Positions 24,255 through 32,989 of a stretch of 64,000 nucleotides of DNA are shown here, in pieces. The DNA comes from Thermoproteota archaeon (GTDB taxonomy: Archaea > Thermoproteota > Korarchaeia > Korarchaeales > Korarchaeaceae): assembly GCA_027491555.1 (NCBI GenBank), contig JAOZGN010000004.1, positions 1 through 64,000 of the forward strand. The letters run 5' to 3'. The notes beneath the pieces were generated by a model. It searched no databases and was not told the origin of the DNA. It worked only from the letters and a program-made list of their open reading frames with translations. A program made the position numbers and the translations under genes. Within the stretch, counting starts at the first letter, position 1. Every line of letters starts with the position of its first letter.

Positions 24255-25415
24255 CTAATCTGAGGAGCTTAGTAGTTGAACGGCGCTCTCCGATAGTTCG
24301 ATCAATTTGGTCCTGCCCAACGTAGTCCTGTTTATCAGCCCAAGCTCTTCCAGCCTCTTGAGCATTCTGGAGACCTTGCTCTTGGAGAAACCGACCATGG
24401 ATGGTATGTCCCGCTGGGCTACCGATCCGCCGGCCGCCTGCACAGTTTCTAGGATCTTCATCTCCTCGGGAGAGAGTTGAGAGAGTATCGTCCTCGGTGG
24501 GGCCTCTTCTCCTACCATCGGTGGTTTCTTGGGCCGCACCAGTTTACGCCTGAGTAGCAGGTAGGTGAGCGCCGCCGAAGTGAAGGCCGCGAGGCCGTTT
24601 GATCCCAAGAGGAGGGCCATGCTAGACGGGCTCACTTGGCCCGCCGTAGTGTTCCCAGGGGACGTCTGCTGAGGCTGCAGCGGGGGGGTCGGGGTGCCCA
24701 GTAAGGAGTAGGTGACTATGAAAAGCCTGCCCTCCCCGGGTGCTACGGTGAGATTTGTCCAGCTGACCTGAGTCCTTCGGGTGACCAGGTTCGCCTCAAT
24801 CACCGGCTTGTTGGGATAGAAGAGGTTCATGAGTGGGCTGAGCTGAGTTAGCAGTGCGTCTCTCGGGAGAAGGACCGTAACCTGCATGTCCGTGATGCCT
24901 TGGATCAGGCTCAGGTTGGGGTTGTAGAGGTTGAAGTTGAACATCCTGTATCCCCCAGCCGTCGTATTGCTGCCGATGGGCATCCAAGGCTTGACGTACC
25001 CGCCGGGGAGAGCGATGTACGAGACCTGGAATGACCCCTTCTCGCCAGGAGGCACTGGTTGAGGGAGAATTTCCACGATAAACGTGTTGTCCGTCCCATT
25101 TAGGAGTTCCACCCGTGCCCCCTCAGATGTTGAAACGCTCGATGGATCTAGCTTAATCAACTCAGCCGGCCCTAACGGGATCGAGATCGCTCTCACATCG
25201 ATTTTGGAGCCGGTTGGGTTGAGGAAGGTGCCTGATATGGTGACCCTCGACGTGTCGTCGTTCGAGATATCAACGTAAGCCCTAAACTCAATTAGGTAGG
25301 GAAGCGTTTCTGCTGTGGGCTCACAGCCAGCTGGTGGGGCTCCTACCGCCAGCATCGATAGCATGGCAACTGCAGAGACGGCGATGGCGAGCGTCGAATT
25401 TCGCGACCAGCGCAT
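24255..25415 (-). CDS. Membrane-anchored winged-helix regulator
   Basis: A one-protein membrane sensor-regulator by architecture. Residues 1-25 form a signal peptide or anchor. About 40-250 form an extracellular beta-rich domain with several NxS/T sites. A Pro/Gln/Thr linker and a membrane helix (about 265-288) follow, and the C-terminal ~70 residues are a MarR-like winged helix (LSPEEMKILETVQAAGG, PSMVGFSKSKVSRMLKRLEELG). Similar ectodomain-TM-HTH proteins occur in other archaea. Ligand and targets are unknown. A TATA-like TTAATTAAG lies about 28 nt before ATG 25415. 386 aa. Confidence 0.8.
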   Translation of the reverse strand: MRWSRNSTLAIAVSAVAMLSMLAVGAPPAGCEPTAETLPYLIEFRAYVDISNDDTSRVTISGTFLNPTGSKIDVRAISIPLGPAELIKLDPSSVSTSEGARVELLNGTDNTFIVEILPQPVPPGEKGSFQVSYIALPGGYVKPWMPIGSNTTAGGYRMFNFNLYNPNLSLIQGITDMQVTVLLPRDALLTQLSPLMNLFYPNKPVIEANLVTRRTQVSWTNLTVAPGEGRLFIVTYSLLGTPTPPLQPQQTSPGNTTAGQVSPSSMALLLGSNGLAAFTSAALTYLLLRRKLVRPKKPPMVGEEAPPRTILSQLSPEEMKILETVQAAGGSVAQRDIPSMVGFSKSKVSRMLKRLEELGLINRTTLGRTKLIELSESAVQLLSSSD

Positions 25416-25540
25416 CAGGTCAACCTGTCGAGAACTTAATTAATCGTTCATAATCGTTTATTGACGGATCTATGTGCCCAAGACTGTCGAACGAGGTCGA
25501 CGGCAACCTGGGAAACAAAAAGGGAAGGTGACTTCGGCTA

Positions 25541-25918
25541 ATGGTCAAGCCCTCTCTAGATGTTGAGGGGATAAGGCGCTGGGCCAGGATGCTCTCAGAG
25601 GAGTCCCTTCGTGGGGGGGCCTTGGTCGTCGTCGAGGGCAGGAGAGACGTTCGGGCCCTTGTGAGATTAGGGGTGCGCGCTCGTTTCATCACCGTTGTCG
25701 AGCTGGTGCGCAGAATGAAGGTAGAGGGTTCACCTGCAGTCTGCGGCAAGAGATACGTGATCCTGACAGACTTTGATTCGGAGGGGAAGAGAATCAGGGA
25801 GAGGCTAGAGTCTGAGCTAAGCCAGCTGGGAGCGACCATCGTCCACTGGCCGGTTGTGGGGTATTTGAAGCTCGGCCTCCCAGCCAGGGTGGAGGAGTGC
25901 TCCTCCGTGGAGGTGTGA
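25541..25918 (+). CDS. Small TOPRIM-domain protein
   Basis: 125-aa stand-alone TOPRIM domain: the invariant Glu in ALVVVEGRRDV and the DxD in ILTDFDSEGKR are both present, so metal-dependent nuclease or nucleotidyl activity is expected. Similar to the small archaeal TOPRIM proteins related to RNase M5 rather than to DnaG. It is followed 3 nt later by a UPF0201/DUF54 RNA-binding protein, a pairing known in archaea, which points to RNA processing. Confidence 0.85.
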   Translation: MVKPSLDVEGIRRWARMLSEESLRGGALVVVEGRRDVRALVRLGVRARFITVVELVRRMKVEGSPAVCGKRYVILTDFDSEGKRIRERLESELSQLGATIVHWPVVGYLKLGLPARVEECSSVEV

Positions 25919-25921
25919 TTC

Positions 25922-26437
25922 ATGAGCGAAGGTGAGATAAAGATTCGCGTCTCAGCATGGGTGAACAGGACAGAGAACCCGTCTAAGGTCCTGACGGCCA
26001 TCAAGAACGTGGTACCTGTCGGTGAGGAGGACGAGCTCCCCGATCAGCTCGGCGAGGGCTGGCCGCGCCTGCTGGTGTTTGAGACGTCTGGCCTGGACAA
26101 GCTGTACAAGCTCCGCAACTCTTTCCGAATGAATAGAATCTTAGATACCGCCCGAATGCTTCTACGGTCGTCCCTGCGGGGGACCGTTATGGAGCTGTTG
26201 ATTCACAAGCAAGCTGCGTTCTCTGGCTCCATCGTGTTGTGTGAGGGTGAAGAAGAGAGCCCACTCGGGGCAGTACATCTGGAAATATTCCTACCCGAGC
26301 ACATGGAAGGCAATGTCACGGTGTTCCTGGACTGGCTGGCCCCCAAGACGTCAGAAGGAAGGATAGTCAAGGAGGCGACGCAGGCAGAGGTTAGGGCTGC
26401 CCTCCGAGGCGGTGTGTTCACAGCTCAATCGTCATGA
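25922..26437 (+). CDS. RNA-binding protein, UPF0201/DUF54 family
   Basis: 171 aa. The family pattern is present: VSAWVNRTENPSKVLTAIKN at the N-terminus, then LRNSFRMNRILDTARMLL, and PLGAVHLEIFLPE near the middle. The fold resembles other archaeal RNA-binding proteins associated with exosome genes. Translationally linked to the TOPRIM gene (3-nt gap). Its last 20 bases overlap the convergent RNase Z gene. Exact role unknown. Confidence 0.85.
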   Translation: MSEGEIKIRVSAWVNRTENPSKVLTAIKNVVPVGEEDELPDQLGEGWPRLLVFETSGLDKLYKLRNSFRMNRILDTARMLLRSSLRGTVMELLIHKQAAFSGSIVLCEGEEESPLGAVHLEIFLPEHMEGNVTVFLDWLAPKTSEGRIVKEATQAEVRAALRGGVFTAQSS

Positions 26438-27323
26438 GGTCTCTAGCTGCGAACGCGTTTGGGAAGATCTTCCTTGCGCGGTCCTCTATCTTCATGAGAT
26501 CCTCCTCCTTGTAGCGGGCGCTAAAGTGGGTGAGGGCTAGTCTGGCCACCCTCGCTCTAAGGGCAACCTCGCAGGCTTCTTCGACTGTGCTGTGGCCAGT
26601 TGCCTCGGCCCTGTCCGCAAGATCGGATGTGAACGTAGCATCGTGAATCAGTAAATCGGCCTCCGAGGCCTCCTTGATTACGCTCTCCGTGGGCCTCGTG
26701 TCTGAGGAGTAGACCACCACCTTACCGGGCTGAGGGGGGCCGACCACCTCTTCGGGCTGTATCACCCTCCCATCAGGCAGCCTCACCGGGATGCCCTTCT
26801 TCAGCAGACCCCGCATGACCGGAGGGACTCCCAGCCTGTCCGCTAGTTCAACGTTCAGTTTTCCGGGCTTTGGTCTCTCCACGACCTTCACACCAAATGT
26901 CGGCGTGTCCCCGTGGTCCACGGGGAACACCTTGACCGTGTACTTCTTGAAGTCGAACTTCGCCTCCCCGTTAAACTCAACTAGCCTGAGGGGGAAGTCC
27001 ACTCTGAAGGACGCGTGTTTTGCCAGGCTATCGATTAGTGTACTAAGCCCTGGCGGAGAGAACACCTCCAAGGGCCTGGTCCTACGCAATATCCCCATGG
27101 TCTGGAGGAGCGGAAAGAGTCCTAGAAAGTGATCTCCGTGGAGGTGAGTGATAAATACTCTATTGAGGCGACCGAACCCCAAACCGGCCTCGATGATCCT
27201 CCTCTGGGTACCCTCCCCGGCATCGATGAGGAGGTACTCTCCGTCCATGACAAGGGCTATGGATGTCAGGGATCTATCCTTGGTGGGGACGGCGCTGCTG
27301 GTTCCGAGGAAGGTCACTTTCAA
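26418..27323 (-). CDS. rnz: Ribonuclease Z
   Basis: Endonuclease that matures tRNA 3' ends. The zinc motif THLHGDHFLG (about residues 58-67), the later HDATF and THFSARY ligands, and the exosite-type insertion (PGKLNVELADRLGVPP) match the short-form RNase Z. The tRNAs in this window encode CCA, so it likely cleaves after CCA or downstream of it. 301 aa. Convergent overlap of 20 bp with the UPF0201 gene; upstream is trmG10, also a tRNA enzyme. Confidence 0.95.
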   Translation of the reverse strand: MKVTFLGTSSAVPTKDRSLTSIALVMDGEYLLIDAGEGTQRRIIEAGLGFGRLNRVFITHLHGDHFLGLFPLLQTMGILRRTRPLEVFSPPGLSTLIDSLAKHASFRVDFPLRLVEFNGEAKFDFKKYTVKVFPVDHGDTPTFGVKVVERPKPGKLNVELADRLGVPPVMRGLLKKGIPVRLPDGRVIQPEEVVGPPQPGKVVVYSSDTRPTESVIKEASEADLLIHDATFTSDLADRAEATGHSTVEEACEVALRARVARLALTHFSARYKEEDLMKIEDRARKIFPNAFAARDLMTIEL

Positions 27324-27329
27324 GGGCGG

Positions 27330-28370
27330 TCACCTCGACCTCGCCACGACTATCCTCCTTGTTAGGCTTTTGTGCTCCCTGTAATCTACTACCTCCTCGA
27401 CCTCGAGGTACGATGCGATTACCTCGTCGGGATGAGCTTCCGCTGGATAAGCGACGACGAACCATCCGTCGGGTCGGAGGAACTCTCGCGCCCTAGACAC
27501 GAAGGCGGAGAATATCTGGAAGGGGTTGTCGGTCAGCGCTGTGGAGCGGCCGTAGGGAGGGTCAGTTACTATAGCGTCCACCTGGAGGTCAAGCCGAAGA
27601 GAGGTAGCGTCACAGACCCATAGGCGGTACCCCTCAGCGTAGCCATAGTGCCGGAGGTTCAGCTCAGCCCCTGCCACCATCCTCTCGTCCACATCGCAGC
27701 CCAGCAGGTACCCCCCAACCAACATTACCTCGAGCGCGATGCCCCCAGCCCCAACAAAGGGGTCTAACACCACGTCCCCTCTTCTAACCCTCGCCAGGTT
27801 CACCATCGCCCTGGCTAGTCTGGGATTCATTGAGGCGGGGTGCTTGAAGGGCCTCCTCGGCACATCTCTATCGCGGAACCTTGAGCGATCGACCTCGGCT
27901 ATCAGAATCCCCAAGTGAACCAGGTCTCCGCTCAACACAACTAGAACGACGGTCTTTGGAACACCTAGGTTCACCCTGAGGACTGGGTTAGCTCTCAAGA
28001 TAGATGCTGCAACCCGTGCAGAGATCTCTGTTCTGCTGAGATTCCTGAGGGCGCCTTGAACGCGTATTGCCCGAACCGCAAAGGGGCCTTTTAGGCCTGA
28101 CCAGTCGATTCGACTCAGAAGTTCGTCAACGGACTTTAGAGATCCTCGCGCCGAGCCGAGGTAGATGGATACCGACCTTGTGAACGCAGCTCTTCTAGAC
28201 AGCGTTATCGTGGCTTCGAGTGGATCTGGCGTGGAGAATTGAGCAACCTGTGGGGACAGGAGACGAGGCTCCTCGCCAACGCGCTCGGCCTCCACGATTC
28301 CACGGAGCTCTAGTAGGGGGAGTGTTGGATGCTCCCCGCTAAGGAGAACCATCAGCCCCCCTTCTTCCAC
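27330..28370 (-). CDS. trmG10: tRNA (guanine(10)-N2)-methyltransferase
   Basis: Methylates G10 of tRNA. The N-terminal ~150 residues take the place of a THUMP domain. The catalytic half has RPFKHPASMNPRLARAM, motif I LDPFVGAGGIALEVML (near 215), and the N2-G methylation motif TDPPYGRSTAL. 346 aa. It lies between RNase Z and NOG1, overlapping the NOG1 end by 32 bp, and the gene string is consistent with an RNA-processing operon. Confidence 0.93.
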   Translation of the reverse strand: MEEGGLMVLLSGEHPTLPLLELRGIVEAERVGEEPRLLSPQVAQFSTPDPLEATITLSRRAAFTRSVSIYLGSARGSLKSVDELLSRIDWSGLKGPFAVRAIRVQGALRNLSRTEISARVAASILRANPVLRVNLGVPKTVVLVVLSGDLVHLGILIAEVDRSRFRDRDVPRRPFKHPASMNPRLARAMVNLARVRRGDVVLDPFVGAGGIALEVMLVGGYLLGCDVDERMVAGAELNLRHYGYAEGYRLWVCDATSLRLDLQVDAIVTDPPYGRSTALTDNPFQIFSAFVSRAREFLRPDGWFVVAYPAEAHPDEVIASYLEVEEVVDYREHKSLTRRIVVARSR

Positions 28371-29403
28371 CCTGAAGCTCCCTCCTGACTGCCTCGAGAA
28401 GCCCCTCGATCCCCTGTCCCTTCTCGGCGGATATCCTCAGGTACGGAACGCCGAGTTCTCGACACGCGCGGATGAGCTCTCCTGCCCCCCTCTCGAATAG
28501 GTCTCCAAGATCAGCCTTGTTGAGGACTACTATTATGGGTGCTTCGCCGAACTGAGAAGCTATCTCCCTCAAGAGACCAGTCTGCTGTTCGATCCTGTAA
28601 CCGCAGGTCTCTGAGGGGTCTGACACGAAGAGAATGATGTTTGCCAGCCACTTTAGGGCTACGATCGCCTGGAGCTCAATCTCATTTCTCTCGTGGAGCG
28701 GCCTGTCCAGAAGTCCAGGCGTGTCCATCACCTGAATACGGCCCACGCCTCTGAGCGAAGTGTGGCCAAGCAGGATTCCCTTCGTGGTGAACGGGTACTC
28801 TGCCACCTCGGGCCTGCCGGTGGAGATCCTCCTCACTAGGGTGCTTTTCCCGGTGTTGGGAGGGCCAGCGAGGACCACGGTAGGCGTCTGGGGATCTATG
28901 GAGGGAAGCTTCCTGAGCCTCACGGCGGCCTCCCTGACGCACTCTATCTCCTCGGACACTCTCTTGACGATCGAGACCATCCTAGCCATGGCCCTCTTCC
29001 TCACCGCCTCGAGCTGTGAGAAACTCTCCTCCCGGTAGAGATTCCGCATCTCGGCCGCGGCTACCCTTCTCGTCACCTTAGCGGCCCACTCTAGGGCTCC
29101 CAGGCAGTGGCGAAGTCGGTCGACGCCAAAAACCACGTCTGCCAGCTCTCTATAGAAGGGATGGACCGAGTTTACCGGGGGAAAGGATCTCACAGACGAT
29201 CGGAGCGTGTTCCAGATGACGTCCCTGAAAGCCATTATCCTGGCCCGCTCCCTGGCCCTAGCCCTCGCAACAGGGTCGGGTATCTTCGCGAGGGACTTCG
29301 GGGAAAAGGCCGCCTTAAACGCCCGGTCAATGAGCCTAGCGGGTTCCGGCGGCGGGGCAACTCCGAAGAAGGGGTTCCCCACCGGCGCCTCAGGAGCCGA
29401 CAA
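28339..29403 (-). CDS. NOG1-family GTPase
   Basis: Archaeal homologue of the nucleolar GTPase NOG1, which acts in large-subunit assembly. The N-terminal ~170 residues form the helical NOG1 domain (HPFYRELADVVFGVDRLRHC). G1 is GPPNTGKSTLV (near 181), G3 MDTPGLLDRP and G4 VLNKADLG. The C-terminal extension of eukaryotic NOG1 is absent, as usual in archaea (354 aa). It overlaps trmG10 by 32 bp and the membrane protease gene upstream by 14 bp. Confidence 0.93.
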   Translation of the reverse strand: MSAPEAPVGNPFFGVAPPPEPARLIDRAFKAAFSPKSLAKIPDPVARARARERARIMAFRDVIWNTLRSSVRSFPPVNSVHPFYRELADVVFGVDRLRHCLGALEWAAKVTRRVAAAEMRNLYREESFSQLEAVRKRAMARMVSIVKRVSEEIECVREAAVRLRKLPSIDPQTPTVVLAGPPNTGKSTLVRRISTGRPEVAEYPFTTKGILLGHTSLRGVGRIQVMDTPGLLDRPLHERNEIELQAIVALKWLANIILFVSDPSETCGYRIEQQTGLLREIASQFGEAPIIVVLNKADLGDLFERGAGELIRACRELGVPYLRISAEKGQGIEGLLEAVRRELQGGRRGADGSP

Positions 29404-30553
29404 ATCTGATCACCGAGTAGCCCAAGTTCACAACCAAGAGGACCCATATGAAGGCCGACGCCGCGAGCACTAGCCTCCCTCCAGGGGTGCTCGTGAGGCC
29501 TTGTTCACCCGTAAAGTCGATCCCCAGTCGGATCGCCAAGATCTTACCCACATCGAGCGGAAGGGCGGGCATGGCGTTGATCGCCGCGGCGCTCAGGTTG
29601 AAAAGAATCGCCAGCAGAATATCCTTCGAGAACTCGAAAGCCCAAGAGGGGGGCAGAATGGAGATCCTTGGAGTGTAGTACCCAAGAGGAGAGAGGAGCA
29701 CACCCATCCAAGGCGCCGACTGGTTATCCGGCCTTGACCCCAGTCTCAGAGACAGTGGTCCATCGCTAGTGTCCAGGATCACCAAGTCTCCGGGCTTTGC
29801 TCCCCTGAGGAAAGAGGAGAGCGCGTCTATCGTTGGGGTCGGGGTAGAGTTCATGGCGTAGATCACGGTACCGGGCTGAATTATCCCCCAAGACGGACTG
29901 CCTGGCACCACTCGCTCGACGTAGATTCCGGATGGCGTCCTCGGAAATCCCTGGAGCGCCCCTAAGCCCACCAGCAGGAGCAGAACGGCGAGAATCACGT
30001 TCGCCCCTATGCCGCTCGACAGAACCCTGGCGGATCTTCGCGGTGAGAGTGAGAAGAGATCTCTCTCGTCAAGCTCAACGAAGGCACCAGGTATGAGGAG
30101 AAGCACGAAGAAGCCTATCTTTCTGATCTGAAGTCCCTCGCTCACCGCCGCGTATGCGTGTCCCAGCTCGTGCGCTAGCAGTGTGAGGAAGAGCGCCAGC
30201 ACAACGCCCCAGCTGAGAGAGAGCGTGAAACCTGGTATGGGGGGGAGCACTGTAGGAGGAGTTCGCCAGCCCGAGGAGATCAGGTTCCAGGTGATCTTGA
30301 CAAGCCAGGCCGTAGTGGCCAAGCCCAGGGGTATGGCCAGAGCTATGGAGACGTCCCCAATCACCGTGAAGGCCCGCTTGAGGACCTTTGCCGGCCTGAG
30401 CAGGACCTCTTTCATTCTGCCTGAGGAGTTTATCTGGACGTACAGGGGACCTGCTTCGAGCCACCCCCAGCCCACCTTCCTGGCTGCGATAGAGGCCGCC
30501 GACGTCAGCATTGCGTATATCAGGAGGACGCCCAGGAAACTCATCCGTCCCAC
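29390..30553 (-). CDS. Site-2 protease family membrane metalloprotease
   Basis: Intramembrane zinc protease of the M50 family. HELGH (residues 128-132) lies in a membrane helix, and the second zinc-site motif NAMPALPLDVGK lies near residue 340. Between them is a PDZ-like segment (GIYVERVVPGSPSWGIIQPG). About six hydrophobic segments are visible in 387 aa. Substrates might be membrane-bound regulators, and one with a winged-helix domain sits 4 kb away, but a link is speculation. It overlaps the NOG1 gene by 14 bp. Confidence 0.92.
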   Translation of the reverse strand: MGRMSFLGVLLIYAMLTSAASIAARKVGWGWLEAGPLYVQINSSGRMKEVLLRPAKVLKRAFTVIGDVSIALAIPLGLATTAWLVKITWNLISSGWRTPPTVLPPIPGFTLSLSWGVVLALFLTLLAHELGHAYAAVSEGLQIRKIGFFVLLLIPGAFVELDERDLFSLSPRRSARVLSSGIGANVILAVLLLLVGLGALQGFPRTPSGIYVERVVPGSPSWGIIQPGTVIYAMNSTPTPTIDALSSFLRGAKPGDLVILDTSDGPLSLRLGSRPDNQSAPWMGVLLSPLGYYTPRISILPPSWAFEFSKDILLAILFNLSAAAINAMPALPLDVGKILAIRLGIDFTGEQGLTSTPGGRLVLAASAFIWVLLVVNLGYSVIRFVGS

Positions 30554-30574
30554 CGCTCTGACTCCGTCCTGCTC

Positions 30575-31741
30575 TCAGCCTTCAGAGGCTTCCTTCCGTT
30601 GGAGTAACATTATCAGCTGAGCTAGCACATTTGCCATGTCGACCACCGAGTTTAGATCGACGTACTCGTCGGGAGAGTGCCTATTACCCCCGGACGGTCC
30701 AAAAATTATCGCAGGGATACCCGCCAGGTTGTAGAGGTAGCTAGCGTCGCTGACTGTGGGTACGACCACGGTCTCCACGCTCCTGCTGGGTAGAGCCTCT
30801 TTGTAGGCTTCCGAGAAGGCCGCCAAGAAGGGATGGTCGCTAGGCAGCTCGAAGGGGGTTAGGAAGGGAGTTGGCCTCTTGATGGGAGATACCTTCACCT
30901 CTGCCCTGAGCCCTTTGACCCGCTTCAAGTAGGAGAGGAACTTCCTCTTGGCCGACTGCTCCTCCTCCCCGGGCGGGTAGTGTCTGTCTAGCCTCAATAT
31001 GCAGAGGTCGGGATGGACCATGACCGTCTCCTTCGACTTAATGCTAAGCGGCGCAACGGATCCCCCGCCCGAAGATTTCTGCTTGGGGTAGTCAACGGCC
31101 CACAGGACAAGCTTCGCCGCCTCAACGATTGCGTTGACGCCCCCCTCCTCGACGTCGGTTGAGGCCCTTCCCCTAACCTCCACATCGAAGACCAAGCGAC
31201 CGTAGGCCCCACGCCCAATCCTCAACGATGTGGGGGATCCCACCACGGCGCCCACCGAACCATTGGCCTTTCCGCTCTTCACGAACTCGTACGTGCCGCG
31301 GCTGTATCCCTCCTCGTCGCACACGGCTACCAGCATCACGCCCCTCTCAAGGTTCGATGAGCCTCCGAGGCTGTTCACGGCCGCAAGCGTAGCCTCTACC
31401 ATCGCGGCCAGAGAGGACTTGGCGTCGAGAGATCCCAGCCCGTAAACTCGATTATCCTCCACCTCGCCCCAGGGACTTCGGGTCCAGCCCGCAAAGACCT
31501 CCGTGGTATCCATGTGGGAGAGGAGGATTATCTTGTCGCTTGAAGTATTTCCGAAGTAAGCTATGACGTTTCCACCACAATCAGAGACGGGCTGGTTCTC
31601 GACTCGATCAGCAACGGATGAGAGCCTGTCAATTAGATAGTCAGCTATCTGACCTTCGTCTCCGCTGTAGCTCTTTATAGACACAAGGTCCAGCAGAGTC
31701 TTCTTGAGAGACTCGGGATCCACCCTCGGGCTGGGACTCAT
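30575..31741 (-). CDS. M20-family metallohydrolase with altered active site
   Basis: Zn-dependent amidohydrolase/peptidase fold of the ArgE/DapE/LysK group. Conserved: His and Asp in LLSHMDT and GLGSLDAKSSL, the catalytic EE in CDEEGYSRG, and His in GGNRHSPDEY. Altered: the Glu ligand of the usual GEPT/GEPS is Ser here (VGSPTSL), and the GHxA motif of the dimerisation domain is replaced by GRASTDVEE. Substrate cannot be named. 388 aa, ATG start. It is 21 nt upstream of the protease gene and perhaps in the same transcript. Confidence 0.85.
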   Translation of the reverse strand: MSPSPRVDPESLKKTLLDLVSIKSYSGDEGQIADYLIDRLSSVADRVENQPVSDCGGNVIAYFGNTSSDKIILLSHMDTTEVFAGWTRSPWGEVEDNRVYGLGSLDAKSSLAAMVEATLAAVNSLGGSSNLERGVMLVAVCDEEGYSRGTYEFVKSGKANGSVGAVVGSPTSLRIGRGAYGRLVFDVEVRGRASTDVEEGGVNAIVEAAKLVLWAVDYPKQKSSGGGSVAPLSIKSKETVMVHPDLCILRLDRHYPPGEEEQSAKRKFLSYLKRVKGLRAEVKVSPIKRPTPFLTPFELPSDHPFLAAFSEAYKEALPSRSVETVVVPTVSDASYLYNLAGIPAIIFGPSGGNRHSPDEYVDLNSVVDMANVLAQLIMLLQRKEASEG

Positions 31742-31781
31742 CTCCCTACACCTTGTGAGAAAATTGGATAAATAGTTGGAA

Positions 31782-32390
31782 TTACGGCTGAGCCTTCCAA
31801 GACGCCCTCACAGGAACGAACTCCTCCCTGACCCCCTCTTCGGTTACTACGAGGATGTCTATCCCGTCGCCAGACATGGCATCCCTCTCGATGGCCGCTA
31901 TCATGGCCCTCTTGGCCAACTCGACGGCCTCGGACTCGGACATGTCCTTCTTGAACTCTCTCTCCAGAATTCCGGTTGCAAGCTGGGCTCCCGTCCCCTC
32001 TGCTGCGAAGTCGTCTTCGAGCATACCTCCGGCGGCGTCCACCGCGATTATCTTGGGTCCCTCGGGGGACAGGCCCCCCACGACCACTTCGGCCAAGAAG
32101 AAGCGGGTGAACCTCCCGCTGTAGAGCAGAATCGAAAGCAAGCGAGCCACGTTGGCAGGGGTTGCCTTTCTCCCCTCGTCCATCTCGTAGATCCTCACGT
32201 TGTAGACGAGCGAGTCATAGAGCTCCTGCATGTCCGCAGGAATTCCCGCAAATGCTACAGCCACACGGTCGTTCACTGGGAAGACTTTTCGGGCCGCCCT
32301 ACTCAACACGAAAGTCCCGTAGGAGACTCTCCGATCGGCCGCTAGCACGACGCCGTTCTTGAACTTCAGTCCAAGTGCCGTGGCCAACAC
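31782..32390 (-). CDS. psmB: Proteasome beta subunit, probably non-catalytic
   Basis: 20S proteasome beta-fold protein (202 aa). Aligned on GVVLAADRR, the Asp17 and Lys33 partners of the active site are kept, but position 1 is Ala (ATALGLKF); the nearest Thr aligns with position 2, so the Thr1 nucleophile is missing. An in-frame stop 9 nt before GTG 32390 rules out a longer propeptide. This matches the non-catalytic beta paralogue described in Thermoproteota, implying an active beta gene elsewhere. SGDGIDILVV near the C-terminus is typical. The alpha subunit is at 59.1 kb. Confidence 0.92.
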   Translation of the reverse strand: MLATALGLKFKNGVVLAADRRVSYGTFVLSRAARKVFPVNDRVAVAFAGIPADMQELYDSLVYNVRIYEMDEGRKATPANVARLLSILLYSGRFTRFFLAEVVVGGLSPEGPKIIAVDAAGGMLEDDFAAEGTGAQLATGILEREFKKDMSESEAVELAKRAMIAAIERDAMSGDGIDILVVTEEGVREEFVPVRASWKAQP

Positions 32391-32464
32391 CGTCTCTTAT
32401 CGCCTCCGGAGAATCGGGCTGGGGAGTATTAAAACGCTGACAGGGGGCCCGAGAGTGAGGAGTG

Positions 32465-32541
32465 TGGAGCCCCGGGCGGGATTCGAACCCGCGACCCCCG
32501 CCTTACCAAGGCGGTGCTCCGCCGGGCTGAGCTACCGGGGC
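32465..32541 (-). tRNA. tRNA-Thr (GGT)
   Basis: Acceptor GCCCCGG/CCGGGGC, anticodon arm CCGCC-TTGGTAA-GGCGG (anticodon GGT), T-arm GCGGG-TTCGAAT-CCCGC, CCA encoded. A TATA box (TTTAAATAT on the minus strand, about 32568-32576) lies about 30 nt upstream. No intron. Confidence 0.95.
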
Positions 32542-32590
32542 GCCGGTGTTGGATCGGCCATCAGGATATTTAAAGCTTCGCTGGGCGTTC

Positions 32591-32923
32591 TTACGCCTCC
32601 CCCGATCTTCCTTTGACGGCTAAGAGGTAGTGCATGTCCATGAACTTGTAGCGGACCCTAAGAACGTGCTCTAAACTCTCAGAGAAGGCGCAGGGTGCCC
32701 TGCAGTTTGGGGGTCTCTTGGCCGAGGCCGCAACTCGCATCCACTCCTCAGCCAAGCCTGCAAACCTGGGAGACTTTGTTACGCCGTCTACAAACGCCAA
32801 AGTCAGGTCGGCGACGAGCTCGAGGGCCTTCTCCTGGGTCAGCCCGTTGGCCCTGGCAACCTCCTTCGCGGCGGCCCGCAACCGCTCCCTTGCTCTTAAG
32901 ACCTCACCGGTGGGGCCTGACAT
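32591..32923 (-). CDS. Hypothetical helical protein
   Basis: 110 aa, not recognised. The first half is a run of amphipathic helices (RARERLRAAAKEVARANGL, KALELVADLTLAFVDGV). The second half has two cysteines in RPPNCRAPCAFSESLEHV, possibly a metal site or disulfide. ATG 32923 has a TATA-like CTTAATCC about 30 nt upstream. It lies alone between two minus-strand tRNA genes. Confidence 0.55.
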   Translation of the reverse strand: MSGPTGEVLRARERLRAAAKEVARANGLTQEKALELVADLTLAFVDGVTKSPRFAGLAEEWMRVAASAKRPPNCRAPCAFSESLEHVLRVRYKFMDMHYLLAVKGRSGEA

Positions 32924-32989
32924 AGCGGGAATTCCCGTAATGGTTCCGGATTAAGGAGTTTCGGATGCGTTCCCCAGCCTGTAAGGGGG

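Noticed and set aside
31782..32390. Thr4 of the proteasome beta frame as the catalytic threonine
   Set aside because: Its distance to the conserved Gly and Asp17 is one residue too short; it aligns with position 2, not 1.
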